6,304 nt of DNA from an uncultured beta proteobacterium (GTDB taxonomy: Bacteria > Pseudomonadota > Gammaproteobacteria > Burkholderiales > Burkholderiaceae): positions 1-6,304 of the forward strand of contig CAILON010000151.1 in the NCBI GenBank assembly GCA_903835865.1, read 5' to 3'. The position numbers were made by a program, and so were the translations under genes. Shown here piece by piece: positions 1 through 6,266 of the stretch; within the stretch, counting starts at the first letter, position 1; the number at the start of each line of letters is the position of its first letter. The notes under the pieces are model-generated. The model made no database searches and had not been told where the DNA came from. It saw only the letters and a program-made list of their open reading frames with translations.

Positions 1-2
1 AC

Positions 3-404
3 TGCACGGCAGATTTTGGTTACCTCTTGTATATCAAGCGCTACCCAAACCCGCAAACACCTCAAGAGCTAAACGCGGATCACCAGCATCTGCGTTTGCA
101 ATGGATGATGGGTATGCAGTTTTGCAATTGGGGCATATGGCAGGTGGGCTCGATTAGTGGGATCCTTTTAGCGAGTCAAATACCCAATAACTGGGGACTT
201 GAATTTGCTGGCTCCATTGCTTTGCTGGCCATCATTGTTCCCATGCTCGATAGAGCATCTGCGCGTTGGGCGGCACTTACTGCAACTGTCGTTGCTGTTG
301 CCACATATGGCATCCCGTTTCGACTCAATATTGTGTTGGCAATTGGAGCGGCCTTGATTGTGGGCATGATGACCGATAAGTCGCCCAAAGGGAGCATCCC
401 CTAA
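3..404 (+). CDS. azlC: AzlC family branched-chain amino acid export permease, C-terminal part (truncated by window edge)
   Basis: The reading frame is open from the first bases of the window to a TAA at 402-404, giving 133 codons with no true start inside. The family is usually about 230-245 residues, so roughly the first 100 residues lie upstream. A TTG at 27 is in frame, but residues before it (TADFGYLL) continue the family sequence, so it is not the start. The visible part shows the AzlC-type run with NWGIWQVGSISG, then IPNNWGLEFA, then several hydrophobic membrane segments. AzlC is the large inner-membrane subunit of the AzlCD (YgaZH-like) exporter, which exports branched-chain amino acids or related compounds; the exact substrate cannot be read here. 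The stop overlaps the azlD start by one base (TAATG), a typical sign of translational coupling. Family assignment is confident; substrate is inferred. Confidence 0.85.
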   Translation, partial: CTADFGYLLYIKRYPNPQTPQELNADHQHLRLQWMMGMQFCNWGIWQVGSISGILLASQIPNNWGLEFAGSIALLAIIVPMLDRASARWAALTATVVAVATYGIPFRLNIVLAIGAALIVGMMTDKSPKGSIP

Positions 405-739
405 TGCAGATCGATCTGAACATTGCATTCCTGCTGATCGGGATGGCCGTAGTGACAGTTTTGACTCGCGGCTTCTTTCTGATACTGGGTGAGCGAGTTA
501 AAATCTCTCCTTTGGTTTTAGAGGCAATACGCTTTGCACCATTGGCAGCGATGATCGCGATCTTGGCTCCTGAGATCTTTTTGCCAGCTAATTCATCCAG
601 CGCTGCTCAGTTTGACATCCATCTCCCGAATATCTGGGGTGGCATAGCAGCCCTGATTGCCTTTTATTTCAGCAGAAAAATGGTCTTCACCTTGGTTGTC
701 GGAATGGCAGTCTTTACGGCTATCCGATTTTGGGCTTGA
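404..739 (+). CDS. azlD: AzlD family small subunit of branched-chain amino acid exporter
   Basis: This 111-residue protein is almost entirely hydrophobic, with about four predicted membrane segments: residues about 5-27, 39-61, 76-90 and 92-110. That matches the length and shape of AzlD/YgaH proteins. It starts with ATG at 404, overlapping the azlC stop by one base, and a good ribosome binding site (AAAGGGAG, 387-394) lies 9 bases upstream inside azlC. Known AzlD proteins act with AzlC in the inner membrane as a two-component exporter of branched-chain amino acids. The RFAPLAAMIAI stretch in the second segment is typical of the family. It ends with TGA at 737-739, 43 bases from the 3' end of the tRNA gene on the other strand. 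Nothing looks damaged. Confidence 0.88.
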   Translation: MQIDLNIAFLLIGMAVVTVLTRGFFLILGERVKISPLVLEAIRFAPLAAMIAILAPEIFLPANSSSAAQFDIHLPNIWGGIAALIAFYFSRKMVFTLVVGMAVFTAIRFWA

Positions 740-743
740 AATA

Positions 744-758
744 GGGGTTATTCGCCCC
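744..758. terminator. weak hairpin between azlD and the tRNA 3' end, possible shared terminator
   Basis: GGGG at 744-747 can pair with CCCC at 755-758 around a 7-base loop. The hairpin lies between two convergent transcripts. On the minus strand it is followed by TATTTC, and on the plus strand there is no T run. It is therefore at best a weak terminator, better suited to the tRNA transcript. The stem is only four pairs, so this is tentative. Confidence 0.25.
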
Positions 759-782
759 CATATAAGGTCTAGCAAGAGTATT

Positions 783-869
783 TGGTGCCCAGGAAGGGAC
801 TCGAACCCCCACAACCTTACGATCGCCAGCACCTGAAGCTGGTGCGTCTACCAATTTCGCCACCTGGGC
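783..869 (-). tRNA. tRNA-Leu, anticodon CAG
   Basis: The 87-base minus-strand sequence folds as a class II tRNA. The acceptor stem GCCCAGG pairs fully with CCTGGGC, the discriminator is A, and CCA is encoded at 785-783. The D arm contains TTGGTAGAC. The anticodon stem CCAGC/GCTGG holds the loop TTCAGGT, placing anticodon CAG at 835-833, which reads CUG leucine codons. A long variable arm (CGATC, GTAA loop, GGTTG) is as expected for leucine tRNAs. The T loop is TTCGAGT. The T stem has three G-C pairs and two G-U pairs next to the acceptor, which is a little weak but acceptable. The arms strongly resemble E. coli tRNA-Leu(CAG). Confidence 0.97.
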
Positions 870-877
870 ATGCCACT

Positions 878-883
878 ATTATA
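878..883 (-). promoter_or_regulatory. -10 box of the tRNA-Leu promoter
   Basis: On the minus strand a perfect TATAAT sits at 883-878, nine to fourteen bases upstream of the first tRNA base. The expected transcription start falls near 871-872, giving a 5' leader of only about two or three bases before the mature tRNA. The matching -35 region near 900-907 (reading AGGTCC or AAGGTC) is a poor match to TTGACA. The G/C-containing stretch between -10 and start (AGTGGCA) resembles the discriminators of stable-RNA promoters; growth-rate control is an inference only. Confidence 0.65.
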
Positions 884-964
884 GAGGGATGGGTGTATTT
901 GGACCTTTTCCAGCCCAATTTGGCTTTTTCCCCTCAGACCTGATGGTTTGATACAGTAGCCATA

Positions 965-993
965 TTCATAACAAAAATAGATATCAATAGATA
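965..993 (+). promoter_or_regulatory. candidate promoter for the rnr-rlmB cluster
   Basis: TTCATA at 965-970 and TAGATA at 988-993 are separated by 17 bases and are partial matches to -35 and -10 boxes. A start near 1000 would leave a leader of about 23 bases before the rnr ATG. The region is A/T rich, and the divergent tRNA transcript makes a promoter here necessary, but the exact boxes are uncertain. TTGATA at 948-953 is another -35-like site without a well-spaced -10. Confidence 0.3.
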
Positions 994-994
994 T
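976..994 (+). repeat. short tandem repeat AATAGATAT, two copies, 10-bp period
   Basis: AATAGATAT occurs at 976-984 and again at 986-994, in phase with one DNA helical turn. It lies in the short leader region just upstream of rnr and overlaps the candidate -10 element. It could be a paired protein-binding site or simply A/T-rich drift. Confidence 0.5.
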
Positions 995-1011
995 ACAGGG
1001 CATGTATTGCC

Positions 1012-1017
1012 GAAGGA
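1012..1017 (+). promoter_or_regulatory. ribosome binding site fixing the rnr start
   Basis: GAAGGA lies five bases before the ATG at 1023, and a stop codon in the same frame directly precedes that ATG. Together they set the start of the shortened RNase R and argue that the missing N-terminal region is not an annotation slip. Confidence 0.75.
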
Positions 1018-1022
1018 ATTAA

Positions 1023-3407
1023 ATGCGTAAAGCAAAAGACTTGGTGCCGCGTGAGGCTGATCGTTTAGGAACAGTCCAGGGACACCGAGATGGATTTGGA
1101 TTTGTCATTCCGGATGATGGTGGTGAAGATATTTTTCTCTCTGAAAGAGAAATGTCTCGCGTCATGCATGGCGATAGAGTGAATGTTAGGGTATTAGGAA
1201 CAGATCGACGTGGTCGTCCAGAAGGACAGATAGTTGAGGTCGTCTTACATGCCAATAAAGTAGTGATTGGCCGACTCTTAAATGAGAATGGCGTATTGAT
1301 TGTTGCGCCTGAAGATAAACGTATTGGCCATGACATTTTGATTCCACCAAAAGGGCAAGGTAATGCCAAGTTGGGTCAAGTGGTTAGCGTCGAAATTATT
1401 GACTACCCTGATAGCTATCGTCAGGCAGTAGGCCGGGTAGTAGAAGTCTTGGGCGAAATTGATGACCCAGGCATGGAAATCGAAATTGCCGTGCGCAAGT
1501 ATGGCGTTCCTCATGAGTTTTCTGCGGCTGCGATGAAAGAGGCTGCTGCGCTTCCGGATACCGTTCAACAAGAAGATTTAGAAGGCCGAGTGGATTTGCG
1601 TGACGTGCCATTAGTAACGATCGATGGTGCTGATGCTAGAGATTTTGATGATGCGGTGTATTGCGAGCCCATCATGTACGGAAAGACAAAGGCTTGGCGC
1701 CTGATAGTGGCAATTGCCGACGTCTCTCATTACGTTAAACCAAGCCACCCACTAGATGATGAAGGATTGCTGCGTGCTACTTCGGTGTATTTCCCAAGAC
1801 GGGTAATACCGATGTTGCCTGAGAAGATCTCTAACGGCCTTTGCTCTCTAAATCCTGGCGTGGATCGTCTCTGTATGGTTTGTGATTCCGTAGTGGATAA
1901 CAACGGGATTGTCTTAGCCTATCAGTTCTATCCAGCGGTAATGCATTCTGCGCAACGCTTTACCTACGATACTGTTTGGGAAATTTTATCTAATAGTAAA
2001 GGTCCGGAAGCGGCTCGTTTTGGGCAATTCCGTCCCTTGCTGACGAATTTATATTCACTCTACAAAATACTATTGGCCGCTCGAGAAAAACGTGGCGCCA
2101 TTGAATTTGATACGACTGAAACGCAAATCATTAGTAATGAACTTGGCAAGATCTTGCGTATTGAGCCTCGCATTCGAAACGATGCGCACCGCTTAATTGA
2201 GGAGTGTATGTTGACGGCCAACGTTTGCGCTGCTGACTATATTGATAAAAATAAGCACTTAAGTCTTTACCGAGTACACGGTGAGCCATCAGAAGAGAAA
2301 TTGGTCACCTTACGTCAAGTCTTAAGAACCTCAGGACTTTCCTTGGGTGGTGGTGAGAAACCAAAGCCACGAGATTTTGCCAAACTGATGCGCGAAGTCA
2401 AAGATCGTCCTGATGCCAATATGCTCCAGTCAGTTGTATTGCGCTCAATGCAGCAAGCTATGTATCAGCCAGATAATGAAGGTCACTTCGGCTTAGCTTA
2501 TCCAGCTTATTCACATTTCACCAGCCCGATTCGCCGCTATCCTGATTTATTGACACATCGAGTCATCAAGTCGATTCTTCAGAAAAAGCCTTATGTTCCA
2601 GTCTTGCCGCCAAAGGTACCGCTAAACCTGACTTTGCCTCGCAAAGGTAAGGGTCGCGAGAATGCGGTGAATGCCAAGAAATCCCAAAGCGATGCCAAGG
2701 CTGGTCCTGCCAAAGGCGCCAAGCTGCCTAAGGGTGCTAACGCCGCTTTACCCATCTGGGGGCAGTTAGGCGTCCACTGCTCTTCTAATGAGCGTCGCGC
2801 TGATGAAGCATCGCGAGATGTTGAAGCATGGCTTAAGTGTTATTACATGCGTGACCATTTGGGTCAAGAATACGCTGGCACAGTTACAGGTGTCGCCAAC
2901 TTCGGATTGTTTATTCAGTTAGAGAATTTATTTGTTGAAGGTATGGTGCACGTCACTGAGTTGGGCGGTGATTATTTCCAATACGATGAAGCACGCCAAG
3001 AATTGCGTGGCGAGCGGACTGGTATTCGTTATCGCTTGGGTGATCGCTTGCATGTGCTGGTGAGCAGGGTAGACCTGGATGCTCGTAAGATTGAATTTAG
3101 TCTTGTGAAATCGATGGGCGCCGAACCTGGTGGTTCAAGTAACCGTCGTCAATTGCTATTAGCAACGGATACTGGGCGCCCAAACAAGAGGGCCGCCTCC
3201 AAGAAGACTAGGCCAGTAAGTAAAGAGCCACAAAAACCCAGCGGCATTAATGTCAATGCAGCCAAATCCGCTGGAACCTTGAGTGCTACTCAATCCAAAA
3301 GCAAGGCTAGTCGCAAAAATGGTAAAGCCAATAAGCAAGGCAGGTCAGTTGGCAAGCCTGCTGGCTCTAAGCCTCCAGTGCGAAGCACAAACGCAAGACG
3401 CAAATAG
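1023..3407 (+). CDS. rnr: ribonuclease R (RNB family 3'-5' exoribonuclease)
   Basis: RNase R is a cytoplasmic hydrolytic 3'-5' exoribonuclease that degrades structured RNA and takes part in mRNA decay, rRNA quality control and tmRNA-linked trans-translation. The 794-residue protein has two cold-shock-like RNA-binding domains (about 15-75 and 78-160), the RNB catalytic domain (about 187-520), an S1 domain (about 613-697) and a lysine/arginine-rich tail (about 700-794; I count 24 K/R against 3 D/E). The metal-binding aspartates are D201, D207, D209 and D210 in TIDGADARDFDDAVY, and HFTSPIRRYPDL (498-509) carries the conserved arginines. The ATG at 1023 has a good GAAGGA (1012-1017), and an in-frame TAA at 1020-1022 rules out a longer protein. 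Compared with E. coli RNase R, the N-terminal helix-turn-helix region of about 80 residues is absent. A basic insertion lies at about 521-575. It starts a cluster with rlmB, 22 bases downstream. Confidence 0.96.
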   Translation: MRKAKDLVPREADRLGTVQGHRDGFGFVIPDDGGEDIFLSEREMSRVMHGDRVNVRVLGTDRRGRPEGQIVEVVLHANKVVIGRLLNENGVLIVAPEDKRIGHDILIPPKGQGNAKLGQVVSVEIIDYPDSYRQAVGRVVEVLGEIDDPGMEIEIAVRKYGVPHEFSAAAMKEAAALPDTVQQEDLEGRVDLRDVPLVTIDGADARDFDDAVYCEPIMYGKTKAWRLIVAIADVSHYVKPSHPLDDEGLLRATSVYFPRRVIPMLPEKISNGLCSLNPGVDRLCMVCDSVVDNNGIVLAYQFYPAVMHSAQRFTYDTVWEILSNSKGPEAARFGQFRPLLTNLYSLYKILLAAREKRGAIEFDTTETQIISNELGKILRIEPRIRNDAHRLIEECMLTANVCAADYIDKNKHLSLYRVHGEPSEEKLVTLRQVLRTSGLSLGGGEKPKPRDFAKLMREVKDRPDANMLQSVVLRSMQQAMYQPDNEGHFGLAYPAYSHFTSPIRRYPDLLTHRVIKSILQKKPYVPVLPPKVPLNLTLPRKGKGRENAVNAKKSQSDAKAGPAKGAKLPKGANAALPIWGQLGVHCSSNERRADEASRDVEAWLKCYYMRDHLGQEYAGTVTGVANFGLFIQLENLFVEGMVHVTELGGDYFQYDEARQELRGERTGIRYRLGDRLHVLVSRVDLDARKIEFSLVKSMGAEPGGSSNRRQLLLATDTGRPNKRAASKKTRPVSKEPQKPSGINVNAAKSAGTLSATQSKSKASRKNGKANKQGRSVGKPAGSKPPVRSTNARRK

Positions 3408-3429
3408 TACGCACATTAGATAGAAGAAG

Positions 3430-4185
3430 ATGAAACAAATATTAGTAGGTTTTCATGCAGTTCAAGCGCGCTTGAGGGTAGACCCAGAAAGTCTGAAGTC
3501 AGTGTATTTTGATCCCGGTCGTCGCGACAGACGGATGGGAGATTTTCTAAAGCAAGCTGAAGAAGTATTGGGTGAAAGATTACATGCCGCAGATGCAGAA
3601 CGTTTGCATAAATTAGCTGGACATGATCGCCATCAAGGTGTTGTTGCCTTGGCAGAAAAAATGACGATCGCTCGCACGATTACTGAAGTAATAGAGGATG
3701 TCGAGGGCGCAAAAGAAAAACCATTGTTCTTGGTTTTGGACGGCATCACTGACCCGCATAACTTTGGTGCCTGTTTACGGGTAGCAGATGGGGCAGGGGT
3801 TGATGCTGTAGTGATTCCTAAGGATCGTTCTGCGTCGATTAATGCCACAGTAAGCAAGGTTTCTAGCGGCGCTTCTGAAGTAATGCCAGTCATTACTGTT
3901 ACCAACTTAGTTCGCAGCATGAAAGAAATGCAAGAAGCGGGTGTTTGGTTGGTCGGCACCGATGAAGAAGCAGAAAAATCGATCTACGATCTTGACTTAA
4001 CGGGCTCTATTGCTATTGTGATGGGTGCCGAAGGCGAAGGAATGCGTCGCTTAACCCGTGAAACCTGCGATGAACTGGTACGCATCCCTATGCAAGGGGT
4101 TGTTGAGAGTTTGAATGTCTCAGTCGCAAGTGGCGTATGCTTGTATGAGGCATTAAGACAGCGCTTATTAAAGACTGAAAAATAA
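3430..4185 (+). CDS. rlmB: 23S rRNA (guanosine-2251-2'-O)-methyltransferase RlmB
   Basis: RlmB uses S-adenosylmethionine to methylate the ribose of G2251 in the peptidyl-transferase P loop of 23S rRNA. The 251-residue protein (E. coli RlmB has 243) has an N-terminal substrate-binding domain (about 1-75, starting [11 protein letters not shown]) and a C-terminal SpoU/TrmH knotted domain (about 98-247). The three family motifs are intact: [13 protein letters not shown] with N111 and R117; [12 protein letters not shown] (198-209) with E201; and [17 protein letters not shown] (219-235) with S227 and N229. The start is supported by the conserved N-terminus, although the ribosome binding site is poor: a purine-rich AGAAGAAG immediately precedes the ATG. 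The gene lies 22 bases after rnr with no terminator between, so co-transcription is likely. The rnr-rlmB pairing is common in proteobacteria. Confidence 0.95.
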   Translation: MKQILVGFHAVQARLRVDPESLKSVYFDPGRRDRRMGDFLKQAEEVLGERLHAADAERLHKLAGHDRHQGVVALAEKMTIARTITEVIEDVEGAKEKPLFLVLDGITDPHNFGACLRVADGAGVDAVVIPKDRSASINATVSKVSSGASEVMPVITVTNLVRSMKEMQEAGVWLVGTDEEAEKSIYDLDLTGSIAIVMGAEGEGMRRLTRETCDELVRIPMQGVVESLNVSVASGVCLYEALRQRLLKTEK

Positions 4186-4212
4186 AAGCCACTCGGCGAA
4201 TGAATTCTTTAA

Positions 4213-4218
4213 GAGGGG
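4213..4218 (+). promoter_or_regulatory. ribosome binding site deciding the DUF2892 start
   Basis: GAGGGG lies six bases before the ATG at 4225 but touches the in-frame ATG at 4219. The spacing favours 4225 as the real start. Confidence 0.7.
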
Positions 4219-4224
4219 ATGAAT

Positions 4225-4410
4225 ATGAAATGTAATATTGGTCACACAGATCGCGTACTCCGCATGACTGTTGGCGTTACTCTGATGGGCTTGGCAGGCT
4301 TTGGTATTGTTGGCGTATGGGGTTGGATTGGTATTCTTCCCCTGGCAACTGGCATGCTCGGTAATTGCCCAGCTTATAACCTCTTAGGCATTAATACCGC
4401 TAAGAAGTAA
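4225..4410 (+). CDS. small DUF2892 (YgaP-like transmembrane domain) protein
   Basis: This is a 61-residue protein beginning MKCNIGHTDRVLRM, with two closely spaced hydrophobic segments (about 12-30 and 33-47) and a GNCPAYNLLGIN ending. That arrangement is the hallmark of DUF2892, the same fold found as the membrane domain at the C-terminus of the YgaP rhodanese. Two cysteines are present, C3 and C48, the latter in the family NCPAY motif. The function of stand-alone members is unknown, and I infer only an inner-membrane location. An in-frame ATG at 4219 would add two residues, but the strong GAGGGG at 4213-4218 is correctly spaced only for ATG 4225, and known members commonly begin MKCN. It follows rlmB by 39 bases without an obvious terminator, so it may be read with rnr-rlmB, although its strong ribosome site could also reflect independent regulation. 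Confidence 0.85.
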   Translation: MKCNIGHTDRVLRMTVGVTLMGLAGFGIVGVWGWIGILPLATGMLGNCPAYNLLGINTAKK

Positions 4411-4431
4411 TGCATTACTAGAAGTATTGCA
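4411..4431. terminator. hairpin between convergent DUF2892 gene and tal
   Basis: Immediately after the DUF2892 stop, TGCA-T-TACT (4411-4419) pairs with AGTA-T-TGCA (4423-4431) around a 3-base AGA loop, with one T-T mismatch. It fills nearly all of the 26-base gap between two convergent genes, so it may end both transcripts. Neither side has a good T run, and the stem is A/T rich, so termination efficiency is uncertain. Confidence 0.4.
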
Positions 4432-4436
4432 ACCCT

Positions 4437-5405
4437 TTACTGGGCAAGCAACGCTTCTAGTTTTTCAGTATCAATACAGAAGTTACGAATACCTTCTGCC
4501 AGTTTTTCTGTAGCCATCGCATCATTATTTAATTGCAAGCGGAAGCTAGACTCATCGAGCTTAAGTGCAGTAATGTGTTCCGCATTTAAAGCACTCTGCG
4601 CATTGGCAGCATTCAATTTTTTGCCCACAGTGGCATTGCTGCTTTGCAACTCCGCCAATAACTCTGGGCTAATCGTTAGTAGGTCACAGCCGGCCAACTC
4701 CAATATTTGACTAGCATTGCGAAAGCTGGCACCCATAATTTCCGTAGCGATACCAAAGTGCTTGTAGTAATGAAAAATTCTTTTAACGGAAGTGACCCCT
4801 GGATCATTGGCTCCGCCGTTATTAGCATCATTCCAATTGCTAGCCAACTTTGCTTTATGCCAATCAGTAATGCGCCCAACAAAAGGAGAAATTAATTTAG
4901 CGTTTGCTGCTCCACAGGCAGCAGCTTGAACTAGCGAAAAGAGGAGAGTCATATTGCAATGAATGCCTTCAGCCTCTAGTTCTTTCGCAGCTGCTATACC
5001 TTCCCAGGTACCTGCCAACTTAATAAGGATGCGTTTGCGTTCGATCCCATGAGACTCATATAGGGCAATGAGGTGTTTTGCCTTAGCTACAGTGGCTTTG
5101 GTATCAAAGGAAAGACGAGCGTCAACCTCAGTAGAAACGCGACCCGGAACAATCTTTAAAATCTCCAACCCAAAAGCCACCAAGATGTAATCCACTAAAT
5201 CGCTTGGTTGCATACCAGGATGAGCTGCTTTAACTGAGTTCACCAAAGACTGGTAATTACTTTGTTGGGCAGCCTTGAGGATTAGGGAGGGATTGGTGGT
5301 GGCGTCCTGAGGGGCAAACTCTTTCATCCGCTCAAAATCGCCGGTATCGGCAACTACGGTAGTAAGTGTTTTAAGCTGATTTAAGGCGGAAGCGGTGCTA
5401 TTCAT
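4437..5405 (-). CDS. tal: transaldolase (TalB type)
   Basis: Transaldolase moves a dihydroxyacetone unit from sedoheptulose 7-phosphate to glyceraldehyde 3-phosphate, giving erythrose 4-phosphate and fructose 6-phosphate in the cytoplasmic non-oxidative pentose phosphate pathway. The 322-residue protein aligns over its full length with E. coli TalB (317). The key residues are visible: D20 in VVADTGD, E93 in STEVDARLS, the Schiff-base K129 in [13 protein letters not shown]151 in NMTLLFS, and S173, F175 and R178 in LISPFVGRI. It is the class III (TalB-like) type, not the short MipB/TalC type. The ATG at 5405-5403 fits the family N-terminus, although no clear Shine-Dalgarno sequence precedes it (upstream reads TTGATATCTCT). 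The gene is divergent from rpiA and convergent with the DUF2892 gene. No damage is seen. Confidence 0.96.
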   Translation of the reverse strand: MNSTASALNQLKTLTTVVADTGDFERMKEFAPQDATTNPSLILKAAQQSNYQSLVNSVKAAHPGMQPSDLVDYILVAFGLEILKIVPGRVSTEVDARLSFDTKATVAKAKHLIALYESHGIERKRILIKLAGTWEGIAAAKELEAEGIHCNMTLLFSLVQAAACGAANAKLISPFVGRITDWHKAKLASNWNDANNGGANDPGVTSVKRIFHYYKHFGIATEIMGASFRNASQILELAGCDLLTISPELLAELQSSNATVGKKLNAANAQSALNAEHITALKLDESSFRLQLNNDAMATEKLAEGIRNFCIDTEKLEALLAQ

Positions 5406-5440
5406 AGAGATATCAAGGTTCTAAAAGGATTGCTCGTGAT

Positions 5441-5452
5441 TATCATATGATA
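5441..5452. promoter_or_regulatory. perfect 12-bp palindrome in the tal/rpiA divergent promoter region
   Basis: TATCATATGATA is identical on both strands. It contains a -10-like TATGAT on each strand (5446-5451 plus, 5447-5442 minus), and a second minus-strand match, GATAAT, lies at 5444-5439. No good -35 boxes stand at 16-18 bases on either side. It may be overlapping divergent -10 elements, a repressor or activator operator, or both. Confidence 0.45.
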
Positions 5453-5496
5453 GATGGATTAATTACACCGTTCCAGTAAAGGCATTGAACAAGGCT

Positions 5497-6207
5497 ATGA
5501 ATCAGGATCAACTGAAGCAAATGGTGGGTGAGGCGGCAAGAGACGAGGTCTTAAAGCTACCAGCAGGTCAGGTGCTGGGGGTTGGCACTGGATCGACTGC
5601 AAATTGCTTTATTGACGCCCTAGCGCCCCATAAAGATCATTTTGCGGGGACGGTCTCTAGTTCGAATGCGACTACTGAGCGACTCCTTAAGCATGGCTTT
5701 CAGGTTTTAGATCCCAATGATGTGGTGAGTCTTCCTGCCTATGTAGATGGTGCTGATGAAATCAATCCAGCCGGATACATGATTAAGGGTGGCGGTGGAG
5801 CTCTTACTCGCGAGAAAGTAATTGCCTCGATGGCTCAGCAATTTATTTGTATTTGCGATTCTTCAAAACAAGTTCCAGTTCTCGGAAATTTTGCGCTCCC
5901 CGTGGAAATCATTCCTTTGGCCAGAGGGGCGGTAACTAGAGAGCTAGATAAGCTCGGAGGAAAAGTCACCTTGCGATTGGCAAAAAGTACCAGGGCTGAT
6001 TTGGGTCAAACCCCAAGCGAGCCGTTTGTTACTGATAATGGCGGGTGGATTTTGGATGTGGCAGGTTTACAGATAGCAGATCCGGTCAAAATGGAGTCGA
6101 TAATTAATCAGATTGCTGGAGTCATTACCGTAGGCTTATTTGCTAAAGAGAAGGCCAACATACTTTTAGTGAGTAATTCAGCTGGTGTAGAGCGGATAGT
6201 ATTTTAG
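5497..6207 (+). CDS. rpiA: ribose-5-phosphate isomerase A
   Basis: RpiA interconverts ribose 5-phosphate and ribulose 5-phosphate in the pentose phosphate pathway, feeding nucleotide synthesis and the transaldolase/transketolase steps. From ATG 5497 the protein has 236 residues (E. coli RpiA has 219). The phosphate-binding GVGTGSTAN (28-36), the DGADEIN motif (84-90, with D84 and D87) and KGGGGALTREKV (97-108, with K97 and catalytic E106) are intact, as is TDNGG (179-183). The frame can be extended to a TTG at 5485, adding four residues (MNKA). I prefer ATG 5497 because MNQDQLKQMVGEAA lines up with the E. coli start MTQDELKKAVG. Both starts have an AAGG only two bases upstream, so the ribosome site does not decide. 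It is divergent from tal and followed by a strong hairpin. Confidence 0.95.
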   Translation: MNQDQLKQMVGEAARDEVLKLPAGQVLGVGTGSTANCFIDALAPHKDHFAGTVSSSNATTERLLKHGFQVLDPNDVVSLPAYVDGADEINPAGYMIKGGGGALTREKVIASMAQQFICICDSSKQVPVLGNFALPVEIIPLARGAVTRELDKLGGKVTLRLAKSTRADLGQTPSEPFVTDNGGWILDVAGLQIADPVKMESIINQIAGVITVGLFAKEKANILLVSNSAGVERIVF

Positions 6208-6212
6208 GTCGT

Positions 6213-6246
6213 AAAAAAACCCGACGGGGTATGCCCATCGGGTTTG
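6213..6246. terminator. bidirectional intrinsic terminator after rpiA
   Basis: AAACCCGA (6217-6224) pairs with TCGGGTTT (6238-6245). After a C/A mismatch, GGG (6226-6228) pairs with CCC (6234-6236) around a 5-base loop. Seven A residues at 6213-6219 give a long T tract on the minus strand, while the plus strand has only TTT. It starts 9 bases after the rpiA stop (counting the T tract's first A from 6213, 5 bases) and should end rpiA, but the geometry is better for a minus-strand transcript arriving from beyond the window. Confidence 0.85.
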
Positions 6247-6249
6247 ATT

Positions 6250-6266
6250 GCCATGCTTGACATGGC
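6250..6266. repeat. second small hairpin downstream of the rpiA terminator
   Basis: GCCATG (6250-6255) and CATGGC (6261-6266) form a six-pair stem with a 5-base loop CTTGA. It lies four bases after the terminator stem and has no T run. A further CGGAA/TTCCG pair (6276-6280 and 6290-6294, 9-base loop) follows. The remaining sequence to the window end, 6267-6304, shows no supported gene. These may be the structured 3' end of a minus-strand transcript. Confidence 0.35.

Noticed and set aside
27..29. TTG as the start of the AzlC gene
   Set aside because: The frame stays open to the window edge and the residues before TTG continue the family sequence; the gene is simply cut by the window.
593..832. 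Minus-strand open frame of 79 codons
   Set aside because: It runs across the tRNA gene and antisense to azlD, with no recognisable protein character.
1019..1611. Several minus-strand open frames inside the first part of rnr
   Set aside because: They are antisense to conserved cold-shock domain coding sequence and show no family features or ribosome sites.
2640..2740. Repeating GCCAAG/GCCAAA steps in rnr as a possible DNA repeat or inserted element
   Set aside because: The steps are degenerate, stay in frame and encode an Ala-Lys-rich loop; there are no terminal repeats or target duplications.
3633..3959. Minus-strand open frame of 108 codons inside rlmB
   Set aside because: It mirrors the codon pattern of the conserved methyltransferase domain on the other strand; no independent evidence.
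4707..4895. Plus-strand open frame antisense to tal
   Set aside because: tal is fully conserved and intact here; the antisense frame resembles no known protein.
979..5416. AGATATCAA shared by the rnr leader (979-987) and the tal leader (5408-5416)
   Set aside because: A nine-base A/T-rich match between two short regions is too weak to claim a common regulatory site.
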